Source: Tribonema minus (taxonomy: Eukaryota > Sar > Xanthophyceae > Tribonematales > Tribonemataceae). Taken from it: DNA of 64,000 nucleotides. The translations under genes and the position numbers were made by a program. Under the pieces are notes generated by a model. It saw nothing but the letters and a program-made list of their open reading frames with translations. It did no database searches and had not been told where the DNA came from. The stretch lies in assembly GCA_017506865.1 (NCBI GenBank), contig JAFCMP010000119.1, positions 168,289-232,288 on the forward strand. The letters run 5' to 3'. Of this stretch, positions 1-12,914 are shown piece by piece (the first letter of the stretch is position 1; each line of letters opens with the position of its first letter).

Positions 1-1242
1 TGTATTTATAAGTATTACACGAAGGACACTTTCTACCACTTGTTACAAGCAGGCCAGGGCGGCAACTCACTCTCCAACAGTTACTCCAGAACGTTTGAAA
101 GCGGACTCGTAGGCTGTGAGTGCAGATACAGAGCAAATCCGCAACCATAACTTCAATTCTACCTGAGCATGGCGTTTTAACGTGAGCCTGCTAACTTCAA
201 AGACTCGCGTACGACAAGGTGTCATACTGTTCTTGGAGCTGCTATAACTCAAGTTACTGTCACAAAAGCTTAGGGAGCAAATCACTGAAATAAGGGGGGG
301 GGCGTCGTTCATGGAGGTTCAATCAGCATCTGATTCAGCGGGGCTTCAGATTTGATGGTAAAGTGAACCAGATACTGCCACAATGGGCGGTAGCTGATCA
401 AAGTTGAGAGTCAGCGGTGTGCGTGTGATGCTAGCGTGTAGCGTGGTTGAACTTCGCGCGTTCCCTTCACGACGGCAAAACTATGGTTGAAACAAGTTAA
501 AAGTGCGTTGCGTTGCAGGCAAGAGAACCGAGCGTCAGAGCAATTTGGCGCTGTTCAGTACTGGTCATCATCCGTGTTTTCAAATTCGGTCGGCACGCAT
601 CATGCAGGGAGACAAAGACAAAGCCACCCCACCCACCAGTCGCCGGCATTTTGAATCTTGGGTAGCTTCTCCTCGAAGGCGCCCAAGTCCGAAGCGAACG
701 CCGTTGTCCACATCGCGAGAAGGCTGAGCGCGCTGGCGGAATAGGTGAAGACGCCCATGTTTTTGAGGCTTGTCGGTGTGTTAGGAGTGTGTGTGGTGTG
801 TGGTGTTGATGTCGTCGGCGAAAATTTATAGCGAGGAGCGGGTGGGGTCCTGCGAAAATCGATGAATCATTTCGAAAATTTCATCAGACAATTTCACTGT
901 GGTTATCTATGCAGGGGGATATATATTATAACCTGATGCCCATCAGCAGTGTATCCATGCAATCCTGGTATTTATACACAACTTGAGCGACCTCGGTCTG
1001 ACTCGTAGGCTTCCTGACACTCAGTGCTATTAATAATTACGGATAGGCTGAACAAATCGTTGAACAGTCTGACTCAGAGCCTCTGAGAGCGGCGCGGCTT
1101 GATACTATCACTGGCACTTGTGATATTATATAGTAACTGTTACTAGAGTTTAGTCTAGTCGTAGACCCCTCTTGAACCAGGGTGACCCCCTTTGCTACCG
1201 TAGTGACTAAAGCTACAGTTACTGTACTGTAACAGCCTGAGT
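1..1242. other. intergenic, no gene recognised
   Basis: I see no gene here. The short open frames lack splice-site context or recognisable protein features. Around 1130-1250 there are several short 'gttactg/cagtaac' words. The stretch ends at the target duplication of the first LINE fragment. Confidence 0.5.
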
Positions 1243-1254
1243 GTGACTACTGTA

Positions 1255-1677
1255 ATTTTTTTAAATCCTCGCTCAGGGCGCGAAGAAGCCCAGACGATGG
1301 TCTAACTTGATGCGGCTGTACGGAATCTGCATGTCGTGTGACTTCTGAAAGTGTCTCAACGACAACCACTCAAACGCCGCCGCCGCCAAATGGCATCTCG
1401 GGATCCTCCCCTACGTCCTCCTCCATGTGCCCCCCCCCCTGGATTCTGCCATGTGTGTCATGACACGGCCAGAGTACGCCATGTGGAGCGCTGCCGACAG
1501 TGCCGAGCGTAAGCGCGCCAGGGCGATGCCCTTGAGAGCTTTAGGGCGCGCTCCTCCGGGCACTGACATCATGATCCTGCTGGCATACTCCGTCGCCACA
1601 GCCTCCAGCAGCTTCCGCCCCTGCTCCCCGATGCTGCCAAAAGACCCGATTGCCAAAGTGGCAAGTTTGTAGTCATA
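1255..1677 (-). mobile_element. LINE family A, 5'-truncated copy 1
   Basis: This is a 423-base 3' end of a non-LTR retrotransposon on the minus strand, flanked by a perfect 12-base duplication (gtgactactgta) at 1243-1254 and 1678-1689. The minus strand encodes the end of the element's protein, with the blocks FGSIGEQGRKLLEAVA, SVPGGARPKALKGIALARL and a Gly-rich tail ending in FGGGGV. The FGxxGxxxxxLL block followed by a short conserved helix is the usual end of reverse-transcriptase ORFs in algal LINEs (family knowledge). A 3' untranslated stretch of about 130 bases ends A-rich. The direct duplication and 5' truncation fit target-primed reverse transcription. It lies beside copy 2, so the two insertions are adjacent. 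Confidence 0.8.
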
Positions 1678-1689
1678 GTGACTACTGTA

Positions 1690-2275
1690 CTTTTTATTAA
1701 TTCTCGCTCAGGGCGCGAAAAAGCCCAGATGATTGCCATCTAGCTGTAAGGAATCTACATGTCGTATGACAGTCTGAAAGTGTCGCAACGACAACCACTC
1801 AAACGCCGCCGCCGCCAAATGGCATCTCGGGGTCCTCCCCTACGTCCTCCTCCATGTGCCCCCCTCCCCTGGATTCTGCCATGTGTGTCATGACACGGCC
1901 AGAGTACGCCATGTGGAGCGCTGCCGACAGTGCCGAGCGTAAGCGCGCCAGGGCGATGCCCTTGAGAGCTTTAGGGCGCGCTCCTCCGGGCACTGACATC
2001 CTGCTGGCATACTCCGTCGCCACAGCCTCCAGCAACTTCCGCCCCTGCTCCCCGATGCTGCCAAATGACCCTATTGCCAATGTGGCAAGTTTGTAGCAAT
2101 TCTGATCATAATGACCAGAATAGTGGGTAGTCTTGGCGGCCTCTTGGTCGCGGCAGCATCGCTCGGGGTCTGCTGCAGTCTTCGCCGCCCGCGACGCCAC
2201 CTGTGCCTCGAAGCAGGTAACGTCCACCATGAGCGGTAGGTGGCGTGTCGGGTCGTCGTAGCCGGTCACCGGGAA
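1690..2275 (-). mobile_element. LINE family A, 5'-truncated copy 2
   Basis: The same family and orientation as the neighbouring copy, but longer on the 5' side. The minus-strand frame adds PLMVDVTCFEAQVASRAAK and a short Glu/Lys-rich link before the FGSIGEQGRKLLEAVA block, matching the region just after the palm/thumb in LINE reverse transcriptases. Relative to copy 1 a six-base 'atcatg' is missing in the ATEYASR segment. I could not find its upstream target duplication; the 5' limit near 2275 is set by loss of the open frame. Confidence 0.75.
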
Positions 2276-2523
2276 GTACTACTAGTATACTATAGCTAGT
2301 AGTACGCATTGAAAATGATTGCCAACAGTGTGAACAGCAGCTGAGCCAGCCCCGGGGCTGTTGCCTTGATTTATGCTCGTCAACTTGAAGTTTTTGTCAG
2401 CACCACGGTACCTTTAAAACATGATGAGCGTCTTGAACTTGATGAAGTAGTAGTCGATGCACTCAGTTGCCAAGTGATGTCGATTGACTTACTAATAGGC
2501 TGCCAGTGACAGAGTGAAGTACT

Positions 2524-2641
2524 AGTTAAGTGGTTGTCGTTGAGACACTTTCAGAAGTCACACGACATGCAGATTCCGTACAGCAGCATCAAGTTAGACC
2601 ATCATCTGGGCTTTTTCACGCCCTGAGCGAGAATACATAAA
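2524..2641 (+). mobile_element. LINE family A, 3'-UTR-only copy
   Basis: About 118 bases matching only the 3' untranslated end of the family: the 'gtggttgtcgttgagacac' block through 'gccctgagcgagaat', then an A-rich end. It is flanked by a 7-base duplication 'aagtact' at 2517-2523 and 2642-2648. This is an extreme 5' truncation on the plus strand. Confidence 0.7.
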
Positions 2642-2648
2642 AAGTACT

Positions 2649-3800
2649 TGAACACATCTCAGAGTTTCAATGATTTTGAAGCAGTGATAATATCAATATT
2701 TCCCAAGCGGCGCTTCAATTTGAAGCACAAGTACAGTGTCACGTAGTACGCATCATGATCGCTGTGGTGCACAAGCTTAAGAAAATTTTCAGCTCAGTGG
2801 TAAAGCCAGGAGCACCAATGGGGGGGGAATGTGGTATTCTGGCACCCCAGAAGGGGACGGCCACCCTGCTAAGTGTGCACAAATTCAAGTTGGCAAACTT
2901 GAAGTTTTTAGCTCAGTGGTAATTACTTTCAAGCCAGGAGCACCACATCGCCCAGCTTCACAGTTGGATCAACTGCTCAAGCCCCCTACCCTTTTGTAAG
3001 TTTGCATACTGCCAAAACTTGGGCCCCGGGGCCGTTCGACCCACAAGAGGCCCACTGGTCACACGAACTTCAAGACACCACCGGTCAAGCAAAAAGTTGA
3101 AGTAGAACACTTGCCGAGTAAAAAGCAGGAACTTCAACTAGCCTGTTGCACGGAAAAAAACCTTTCGTCGGATCTCTTTCCATCGCCATCAATCCGCCAT
3201 CAATCGTGGTGCCATCAAGTACGGCGCAGTGCTCTCAGGAGAAAGCATGATTCGCAGCAAGCAGCGCCCCCGCCGCCGCTTGAGGTACATTCCGCAGGAC
3301 TGCTGGTCCAGACAACATTTCTTTCCCGTGGTTTGCGCCAGAGGCAGTGCTGTAGTAGTGCTGCTTTCTCGCCCAATGTGCCGTATTGCGGGTGGCAGAG
3401 CAGCAATCAAACCTGGCGCTGCGCATGGTGCATTCTCTAAAGCGACGTTTCTTGAGGACAAGATATTAAAATTCCTCACGATTGGGAGCTCTTGGGATCT
3501 TTGCACGCAAGAGTGTGCCAGTCGAAGAAGCAGTGTCGTAGTGTTAGCTGTGGAGTCGCTTGTACTCTTGTCTTGAGCAAGGCGGCGGTCCCTGGACCGT
3601 GTCCACTAGTTCGTATCTCTTCGTGAAGCCAGGCTGCATTTGGAGTGTCCCAGCACGCCGCTGCACGAGCCTGCAAAGAGGCCAAAAGCGAGCGTCAAGA
3701 TCTACACGACATGACATCAACCACACTCGTTAACACTCCTGCTTGGCTGCTACCCTGACACGGTCGCAGGAGGCGTCGTCACCTGGCTGCTGCCGGCACA
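2649..3800. other. intergenic / upstream region of the protease gene
   Basis: No gene recognised. Two related stretches (about 2770-2830 and 2880-2955) share 'agctcagtggtaa' and 'agccaggagcaccа'-like words and look like a diverged tandem pair. 3111-3730 has overlapping open frames on both strands, none with a recognisable protein. The region should hold the protease promoter, but I see no clear TATA box or initiator. Confidence 0.35.
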
Positions 3801-6800
3801 ATGTATGCGACGCTGCGCCAGCTGATTCCGCTATGGGCGGGACTGGCCCTGTCGCGGGCCGAAACCATGGCTCCTTCGATAGCGCCATCCGCTGCACCAT
3901 CGGTTGCGCCCTCTACAGCTCCAGTTGGCTTCATAGCAGACATTGCTGTTGACCCCATGAAGTTCAACTACAATGTCGTGTTCACGGCGGACGTGCCGCC
4001 TCTTCTCCAGGTGCGCCATGAGTATCGCTGTTGGCGCTTGCTTGCATACTGCGGCACAGGGCTCTTCACGTGCTACATTGCAGTGGCAGCATTGGTCATG
4101 TTCGCTGTGAAGTTACAAGTAACTTCTCTTGTTCAATGTGATTGCGCTGGCAGTGCTGGGCCTTTCGAATACTTTGTGGTCCGTGCCGTGCACGGCATGA
4201 TTAACTACTGCACTGTGCAATGTTGCTTGTGGCAGTTGTTGCATTACTGACTGACCAATGTCGCCGCACATTACGACGTTTGTGGTACTGCGCCACGAAA
4301 ATTCTTGCACTTGAGTTTCAAATTGCCAACTTGATGCACAGGATGTCGTCTTCGGGGTTTCAGGTGACTTCCCCTCTTCTGGAACTTACTGCATTGATCC
4401 TCTACGTTCTTGCATGGTCACTACCTGTAACGCAGACTGCAATCCTGGAGGCCAGTAGAGCAATGGAAGACATCATCACGGGCGACCTGCCTGATGTGCC
4501 CGCACTTACCCCCGAAGCTGCGGCAGCGTACTGCAAAGACGTGATTGGTGCAGAGGCCGCCAAGGATGCCGCAAATGAGAAGGCGTGCGTAGATGCATCC
4601 GTTCTGATGGGCTGGTAAGTGCTCAAGCTCGTTTGCTGACCTGACGTCCTTGCCTCTCTGCTCAGCAGTGTCTCAGGGCTGCTGGCAACAACTACCTCTT
4701 TGTGCAGAGGCACATGGTGCCTGCGTGCGTGTCTGCATTCATGGCAGCATCATGTCTTAGACTAGACAGCAACCACATGTGTAGTGAACTTCATTCGGAC
4801 GGAACAAGTGGTACGCGGTTCAGCCTGCCGTACAGCAGCACTCCACAAGTCGCCTGTTTTAGCACGAGCTTGCATAATTTATTAAGCTCTGCATGCCAGT
4901 GGCTGCTGAAGGTGACCTTCAACAGCAAAACGTGTGTTTGCATTGGCCATTTGAGCAAACAGCTGGGGCCATGCATGGCAAACCCATGAAGTATTGCAGG
5001 GCAGCGCAAGCCACCTCTCTCGTCTAAGCAACGTCAGACGCAGGTCGCCACCGTGATATTCCGCATGGGCCAGCACTGAAGTTATCTCCTACTTTGATCA
5101 ACAACAACGTGACCCTGCGTGACTGCAGTATGCCTTGATGTGTACATCAAGAGGGCAGAGGGGATGGCTTGGTTCCTACAGTGCACGCAACAAGTGAGTC
5201 ACCTTGTGCAACGAAGTCCTGGGTCAATAACAATGCTCCACAGCCTTCCTGCTGGAGTGTTAACATCCTGAGCCGATACAGTTCTCGACGCTCGATATTT
5301 CAAACGAATTACAGATCAACCACCTTCAGCTGAAGTCGGATCCTCGAGTGGGCCCTCAGGGCTCCAGTTGTTGCCGTATCGCCTGCTTAAGTTTGTTGCG
5401 GGCAAGTACTGTTGCTATGCGTTGGGTGTTTGACTCGGGCCGACTCAATCAGCTGTGGCAACAACACAAGTGTGTTGCAGAAGATGAACATAGCTTCAGT
5501 TCAGCTGCTAAATTGAGTACATTCTACACACAAGCTTGGCATGACTGCAGATGCACAGTTTGTCAAAGTGCTTTACAGATGCTTGATATACTGCACTGGC
5601 GACATCAAGTCATATAAGTGAGGAACGCGCAACAGTTCACACAGTCTCGCGCCATGTAAAACATGCACATGAGGCTGGGGAAGCTGACAAAGCTCAAAAT
5701 TGCAATTCTGCGTGTAGCCCAAGAATGGGCAGACTCAAGCTACTGCAATGTCACCACAAGTTTGGGATGCACCAGCATCTTTAAACGGCGCACTTTGCAG
5801 CAGCTTTCCCTATAAGTCTAACATGAGGGATTTTCCTTCAACGACCGCTGTTGGAGCTTTTCTGCGCTTGATTCACTTACAATCTCACCTCATGCCAGCA
5901 TGGCACTGATGCAACTGCCCCTTACACAACGCTGTGGCAGTTTGTTACGCTAGGTTCACATGCCATCTCATGGCGCCAGGGCCTAGGGCTCAGCCAGCAT
6001 GGCACTGATGCGCCTGCCCGTTTGCGTGCGCCGCTACCAGGTATGGCATCCTTGTGAGCTACAAGGACTTCAAGGGCCAAACTGACCTCAACCTGCAGAA
6101 TACGCCATTTTACGACGGGCCCATAGACGACATGCTCACGTTTGTCTACATGGACAACTCCCTCACCCTAGATGCCGCTTCAGGAGGTGAGTCTGCCCCT
6201 GCCCGCCACGTTTGTAGTCCAATATCCGCCAGTGGTGAGATTGTAGTTGGCAGCGGTCGATAAAAGGGTGGCAGAGAAGCGCCTACGGTCTGCACTCAGA
6301 AGACCTGCCACTGCCCATGTGTGAATTTGCTTGCTGTGCTGGGTATGCGCGTTCGCACTAGCAGGTGAGCTCTGAGCTGCTGTACTGGTCGCAGAGGAAA
6401 CGTAGCAAAGACACCCCCTGCGCATGCGCACAACAGATGCGGGGACGCCTGAGAAGCTGTCATGCCACATCAGGCTGCGTGCGATCTGTTCCTCGCCACT
6501 GTGTGACCATGGCTTTCATGTTCATGGTCTCTTGTGATTGATGAAATGTTCATCTCACTTGCTATGTGCGATTCAAGGCAGATTAACATCTGGCATTACC
6601 AAGCAAGATTGCCGTAAGCACCGCGCGCAGTGAATAAAATTGTCCGGTATCAGTGGAAAGTGGGTATAGGCTAGCCAATCCCCTCCAGTGCTCCACTATT
6701 CATGTCCCGTCAGCTTTTGAGAGCCGTCAGCAGTTACTGTAGCCATCGAGACTATCAACGCTCCTACTGCAAGACAACGCTGAAAGCGCGGCCGCGTCCC

Positions 6801-9800
6801 CATGAGCAATTACGGCGGCACTGATGTGTACATGCATGTATGTAAATGGTGGTAATGGGTAGTGATGGATCACTTACTGAACAAGATTTGCCCATGCATA
6901 TGCCGTGCTGGAGCAGACGGCTGCATAGCGCAGAGATTTGAAGCCACCATGCTGTACTTGCCATATCGCACGGGGTCCTTTTGAACTTGCAGCATGTATG
7001 ACTGACCATTCAGCATTGTTCTGTCCAGCTGTTCACTGCTCACTACTGCGGCACCCATTTACAACCCCCATCCCTGTGTACCCCCCCCCCCCCCCCCCCG
7101 CCTCCCTGATGACCACAGCCGCCACCCTCATGTATTCAGGCGTCGTCTTCCGCAGAACGGCTGAGCAGGACACGCTGTACAAGCGCCCCTTTGTGTCGAT
7201 CCTCGGCATCAACGCGCACCCGGAGGTGGCCGAGTACCTCATCCAGGGCGGCGCAGTGAAGAGGACCTTCATGCACGAGATGCTCCACTCCGTGGGCATC
7301 GGCACCTCGTGGCCGTCCCCCGCGGGGTGCGGCAACAAGGAGCTCTGCATGGCCACGGTGCTCAAGGAGGCCGGCACCAAGGTCCACGAGCCGATACCGT
7401 ACACGCCCGCGGGCGCTCCGGCGCTGTGCAAGGCGGACGCGATCTACCGCGAGAAGTGCGCGGCGTCCGAGTGGTGCACGGCCAGGAACGGCGACATGCC
7501 GCTGCTCGTCGGTGAGTGAACTCCAGAGGCAGCACTTGTTGAGCATAGCTTATGGAAACGAATCAAAAGATTGTAGAGCTCTAGGTGCCAAGGAGTGGGT
7601 AGCCGCTAGTGCCTTCCACCAATAACCTGGGTCGCCGGTGCTGCAGTCATTGGCCACGAGTCAAACAGTGCCATCATATTCACAGTAGTCAAAAGACTCC
7701 TGTGTGAAGCTTTTTAGCATTCGAGGCATAGGTGTTCAGTTTATCTCTTCTGAACGGTGCCGCGGAGTACTGACAGTATGTGCGACATGCCGCTGCTCAT
7801 CGGTGAGCGAGCTACAGAGCCAACATGTATTGGGGCAGTTCTTCCCTGTTTGTGATGCCGCCGCCAACTGCTGGCAGTACACTGCAATTGTCAGCGCACA
7901 TTCTTCAGATTCAAGAGTCTCCTGGCATCTAGTGTGAGCTGCCAGTTACGTCCTGGGTGAGCTTGTCGGCAGCTGGCCATGAAACTTGCTGCTGATTGGC
8001 AGTAATTCAAGTCGTGCGTTGAAGGTGTGCTGCCGAGCCTTCAAATACAGAATGCAAACCAGGCTTCGTGACGCACTGCGCTTACTCCAATCTGGCATGA
8101 GGATGGCAGTTGCGTGTTGAGCACCTGCCAATACACAAAGGTTGCGTACACAGTTATGCAGCGCAACTTGCTGTGATGACCAAGCCTGCCTGCTAACATC
8201 TGGCACAGTTTCTCGTGCTCGCATCGCTTGCCAGTGCATGCGCGTGCTTGTAAGGCTCAAGACCATGCTGATCATTGCATGCTGGTGGTTTTATGTAGGG
8301 TTGATGTGAACATTAAGGTTAGTTGTGTGCACATGCTCAAGGACTCCCTGCTCTGGTCAATCATGCCATGGCTGACTGCGTTGCATCTCTGTTAACATTG
8401 ACATGTCTGTACATGTGTCCTCCCATCGTTCTTCAACATGGAACACTGCACATTGCAGAATCAGAGATTCCCGCCACCAAAGAGGCACCCAACTTTGGCT
8501 CCAACTGCGGCCACTGGCCCGAGTCCCAGCTGCCTGCGGAGATCATATCCACGATGGCCGAGGGCAAGAAGCTTCTCGCAGGCCCTCGTCTGTTTCTTAC
8601 AGCCGTTACAATTGGTGCTTTGGAGGACCTCGGCTTCCAGGTGAGGTTTCATGCTCAGCAGCGCATCAACATATTGCCCTTTGCTGCATTAGCTCCATGC
8701 ATGGGTGGGGGGCTCTGCAGTGCCTGCAAGGTGGAGGCCCGCTGCACCCGCAGGTGACGCCACTGGCAGGTGCATGCAATGCTCATAAAGTGCAGTGATG
8801 GCGCGAGTGGAAGCTGTATGCGTTTCGCATTTCGCTGCAAAATGCCTGAAGTGCCACAGTGTGACAATTCAGGCCACGGTCAAAGTTTGCACAGAAAACC
8901 GCAGGTCTTGCCAGGGCATCCAGTCTTCAACATCCAGTTGTTGCATTTGCTTTGCATGAGCACATTTCTGTGTCATGTGAAGCACTTGGTGCCCGGCGCA
9001 CCTCCCGTGTGTCGCTGTTGAGTGTCAGCTGAGAGCAGCAAAAGCGCAATAGGCTACTGGCGTATTAAATTCTGCAAGTCAGATATGGTGCGCTGTTGAG
9101 CATTGATCATGCCGCATCCCTGACGAATGGTCATGTTCATCTCTCAAGCTTTTGTGTTTTCTCAAGTACGTCAAACTGTCACTTGATGACAAGATTATTA
9201 CATATGCTGTTGCTACAGTAGCAGCTCGTCGCCCAGAGCTCTAAGATCTCAGCTTGTCGCTGCATGACAACCTGCCCGGCGCTCAATGAAGCTACAATTG
9301 TTTTCATGAATTAAAGACTGTGTGTGTGTGCAGTGACCCCAGGTACTTGCACATGTGCAAAACCTGAGCGCGGACGTGTTCCAAAGCAAGCGTGCTGGCA
9401 CCGCTGTGCTTCTAGAAAAATACAGCAGAGCACCTGGCCCAGATCTGCAACAATGCGCAGGGCTTTGCCATGGCGTGTATCCCCTCCAAACTCCACTTCC
9501 AGTTGCATCTGCGCCTACATCATATTCTATGACACCTTGTTGTGTTGAACAGCAGAGAGGCTGTGGGCAGAGAAGTATAAGTGCTCTTCCGAGTGCCGCA
9601 CCCTGCTACCAGCTACAGGACCACAGCATGCTCGCATCTAGCATCGCTGACGCTGTCAGACATGCCCGCACTACTAGTAGTACCAATGGCTGCATTGACG
9701 GTTCTGCACGCGGCTGCCGCTTTTTCTTACGTGTTCAGGTGAATTACGACAGCAAGGAGATCGACGACTTCGACCTCATCAACAGCCGCCTGAGGGAGCT

Positions 9801-9813
9801 GGACCAGGTCTAG
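3801..9813 (+). CDS. leishmanolysin-like secreted zinc metalloprotease
   Basis: Exons 3801-4010, 4436-4614, 6041-6186, 7140-7511, 8459-8640 and 9739-9813 join in phase to 387 residues. All introns are GT-AG. Residues 1-20 form a hydrophobic signal peptide; residues about 24-42 are an Ala-Pro-Ser/Thr repeat spacer. The zinc motif HEMLH is at 224-228, followed by VGIGTSW. The third ligand is probably His321 in GHWPE. The block after it (LTAVTIGALEDLGFQ) matches the end of the peptidase M8 catalytic core. The family usually has Met 11 residues after the third His (Met-turn); here that position is Ile332, with a Met at 335. At 387 residues it is shorter than gp63, with no C-terminal domain or GPI signal. 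I infer secretion and protein hydrolysis. The start is the first ATG giving a signal peptide. The final exon codes for a short acidic tail. Confidence 0.85.
7554..7742 (+). repeat. dispersed repeat R3, copy 1 (MITE/SINE-like)
   Basis: About 190 bases in intron 4 of the protease gene. It begins 'aacgaatcaaaagattgtag', contains 'gtgccttccaccaataa', a 'ggtcgcc..ctgctgca' block and 'attggccacgagt', and continues to 'gaggcataggtgttcagt'. Five other copies occur in the window. No open frame; class not determined. Confidence 0.75.
7783..7808 (+). repeat. copy of protease exon 4 3' edge
   Basis: This intronic stretch repeats the last coding bases of exon 4 and its donor (gcgacatgccgctgctc, a/g tcggtgag) with one or two changes, about 290 bases downstream of the real site at 7511/7512. 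Confidence 0.7.
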
Positions 9814-12800
9814 ACCTGCAACAGACTGCACTGACGTCCAGGAATCATAGGGCCCAGCCCTCAATTGTCTTTCGCGTAACACTTGTCAAGGCCCTGTGAG
9901 TGTTCAGTAGGTACCAAAGTCGAGGCCTGTTTTTGGAGGCCCGAGCACACGTTACGGGGGTGTACACCACGTGCTTAGCTTCTTTTACCCGTACGGCAGC
10001 TGCAAATTTGCAGACTCTGAGCATCCCAGCCAAGAACCTACGGACAGACAGACAGACACACAAATCGATCTCGGTGCGGCGATGCCGAGGTGTTGGCATC
10101 GTGTGGCAGATGGGGGTAGAGAGAATCTGGGCGACAAGTGTTCCGCGTGAGCTGGCGAGTTGGGACTCGGCCGTCTCCCCTTCATTACTCTCGCACGTAG
10201 CCGATGCACGCCACGTGGTTCTTCTTGCGGTGTTACAGCATGGATTGTCCCCTGTTGCAATCAATCAGTCAGGGCTTGCATCAGGTGCTATGCTTTGCCT
10301 GGGGGGAAGGGGGGGGGGGGGCGTAAATTTTTAGGTGAAGCTCTCAGCTTCTCAAAAAGGGGTAGGGTACATTAATGATCGCGCGAGTACTGATTGTAGT
10401 TGCTATGTCGAGGCCCGTCTTGTTTTGACTGAGGTGGCAATTTTGCAGCTCTGATTTTTAAGCACTAATAAACTTGCCGTCCTCATATAATCGATAGTGC
10501 ACTCTGTCAGCCTTTGCTGCCTCTGCTGCCTGGCGCGCCCTGCGGTGCCTGCTACATAGCGCCAGATAAATATGACGATGAGCAGAACTGCAATATGAGG
10601 CCAGTGCTGAATCACATGCTCTTGGTGTGCTTCATAGTGAAAGCACTATGCTGAGACATCTGACAGCGGGCTTGTGTGCATGCAGTTGATGATTTTATGC
10701 TTTACATGAAGTTGATAACAATATGCTTGTCACGCTGTTTGCGTCGTAACTTGTTGAATGGAAACAAATTACTGGGACATCTGACAGCGTGCTTGAGCGC
10801 GTGCAGTAGATGAAACGTGCTGTGAAGCCGATCTGCATCGGACATTGTCAGCAACTGTGCTGAGCGGGCTTCGCTACACATTTTGCAGCTCTTGTGCATT
10901 GCATGGTAGTCTCAATTGGCAACTGTTGCGCTGTTGGCCTGCGTGCTAGCATGCAGGCCAGCTACCTTTGCTTTGGCTCTGTTCTGCCCTTTCTTCAGTG
11001 TCTGACGACCTGTTTGAAAAGTTTGCACTTGCGATTCTGGCACTGCAGTGTGCTTGCTTGGTACATGGTGACGATGGCATTTTGCCCTGCTGAGTGTCTT
11101 CGCTTGTGCCTGACGCAATGCAGCTGCCTGCCTGATTGGACCACCTAGTGCTGCTAGACCACATCTACACCTTTGCAGCTGCATGTGGAGCAGTCACTGT
11201 GCTTGTCCGGCCCACCAGAGCTAATGCGAAATGACATACATTTCTCATTGCCTTAGACTATGCATGTTTTATCAACAGTGGCAGCTAGCACAATACCTCG
11301 TGGCTCTACGAGTGCAAATGACGACTCTCAGCACAAGCAGAGCCTGCTGGTTTTTAATTGAGACAGCAGCTGCCGGCACTCAGTCTGCTGCCGCTGCCAG
11401 TGCTGCCTCCACCGCCGACACGCGCAGCGCCAGCAAGTGCTGCCGCCGCTGCCATCATCAACAACTGCCAGTGGGCGATGGCCGTTCCCTGCCGCAGCAC
11501 CGACGTGTGTAGCATGAGCATCTACGGGCAGCAGGCTAGATGGAGCTGTCAAGGAAGCAGAGCGCAGAGGCAGAGTGGCACCCGCCCAGGAGCATGTTCT
11601 GCGCGGCGGCGCACCTTCACCCCAGCAGCACGACTACAACCGGAAGCAATGCCAATGCGAGCGCAAGCAGCGGCCGACCGCTGGCCCCTTCTGCAGACGT
11701 AAACAACAGCACAAACACCGGGCTGCTGCTGGCGCCAACGCTGTCGTTCAGCCGCCAAGTCTGGCGAGGCTGGCGGCGGCTATGTTGAGGCGGCACATGC
11801 ACTGGCAGTGGCAGCGGCTCCAGGGCCCGCGGCGGCCTGAGGCTGCCGCTGCAGCAACACACACGACATTTCTGAGGCTGGCGAGCGCAAGCATGCTGCA
11901 GCGATGTCACCGCAGCCATCTACAGCAAGCGGCGACTCCAGTGGTGCCTTTTTAGAACTGCAGCTGCCGCAGCTGCAGTGCTGTGAGTATACCTGCCAGT
12001 GTGCCGCCGCACCTCGCCATTGCCAGCCTCGGCACTGGCAGGTGCCGGCGGCCGAACGGCAGCGTTCAGCTTGGCACTCAGGCTGGCAGCAGGCGTACAG
12101 TTGCGCTGTTCGGTGCGCATCCGGCCAGCGCTTGGTCGCTGGTCGCCTTCGCTGGCTCTGGTTTTCACGTGGTTCCAGTGGGAGATAAGGTGACAGGTGT
12201 GCCTGGCCGGACGTCGGTCGGATGCCATCGCAGCTTCAGCCTCTGCACTCTCCTGCTGCGCTTCTGTGATAGCGGTGATGACCTGACCGTCCATGAGGGG
12301 CCCAGCCTCGGCTTGTGCCAGTGCTCATAGAAGCTTGGGCTGCGCGCGGTGTCATCGCCACAACACGGCCGTTGTCCATTTGTTATGATTGCAGCGGCGG
12401 CAGCCAAATGCTAGCGCTGACAGCATTGGCAGCGGCGGCAAGACGTTGCCGACGCCGCCTTCTTAACGACGGCATTGGCGGCAGTCAAGTTGTGATGGCA
12501 GCGGTGGCAGCCAACTGCTGACGATGCTGCTGCTGCACGGAACTGAACGCCAGCGCTACACGATGATCGGTGGAGCCAGACATATTATCATATTTCATGT
12601 GTACGACAAGCACGAGTTCATTTGTAGAATGGTACACTTGAGCATAAGATCATTTTAAGCCCCCCCCCCCAGCACGTGCATCCTGGCATCCTGTCAAGTT
12701 GCTCAGAACCCTCCAACGATCCCGCTATCTCGGGCCATGACAACCGCACACAGCATGCAGTGTATCGAGTTTAGTATCGACCATCGACCATCGCGCCTGC

Positions 12801-12914
12801 TGCCGGTGAAATCCGGACAGCAGCTCACACTTCATCAAGGCGAGTCACCAAATTTACTTCCGCGATTCATGCTGTGTCAGTTCTGGCAAACACCACTGCT
12901 TACAGCGGAACACC
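9814..12914. other. intergenic between protease and peroxidase genes
   Basis: About 3.1 kb without a gene I can defend. 11340-12520 is rich in Ala/Gln/Cys-type triplets (gcc, gca, tgc), which opens long frames on all strands without protein-like composition; I take these as low-complexity artefacts. G- and C-tracts occur near 10304-10321 and 12660-12670. The peroxidase promoter should lie in the last few hundred bases. Confidence 0.4.

Noticed and set aside
11358-12521. Cluster of 80-125 codon frames on both strands
   Set aside because: Low-complexity triplet composition, no start context, no splice continuity and no recognisable motif.
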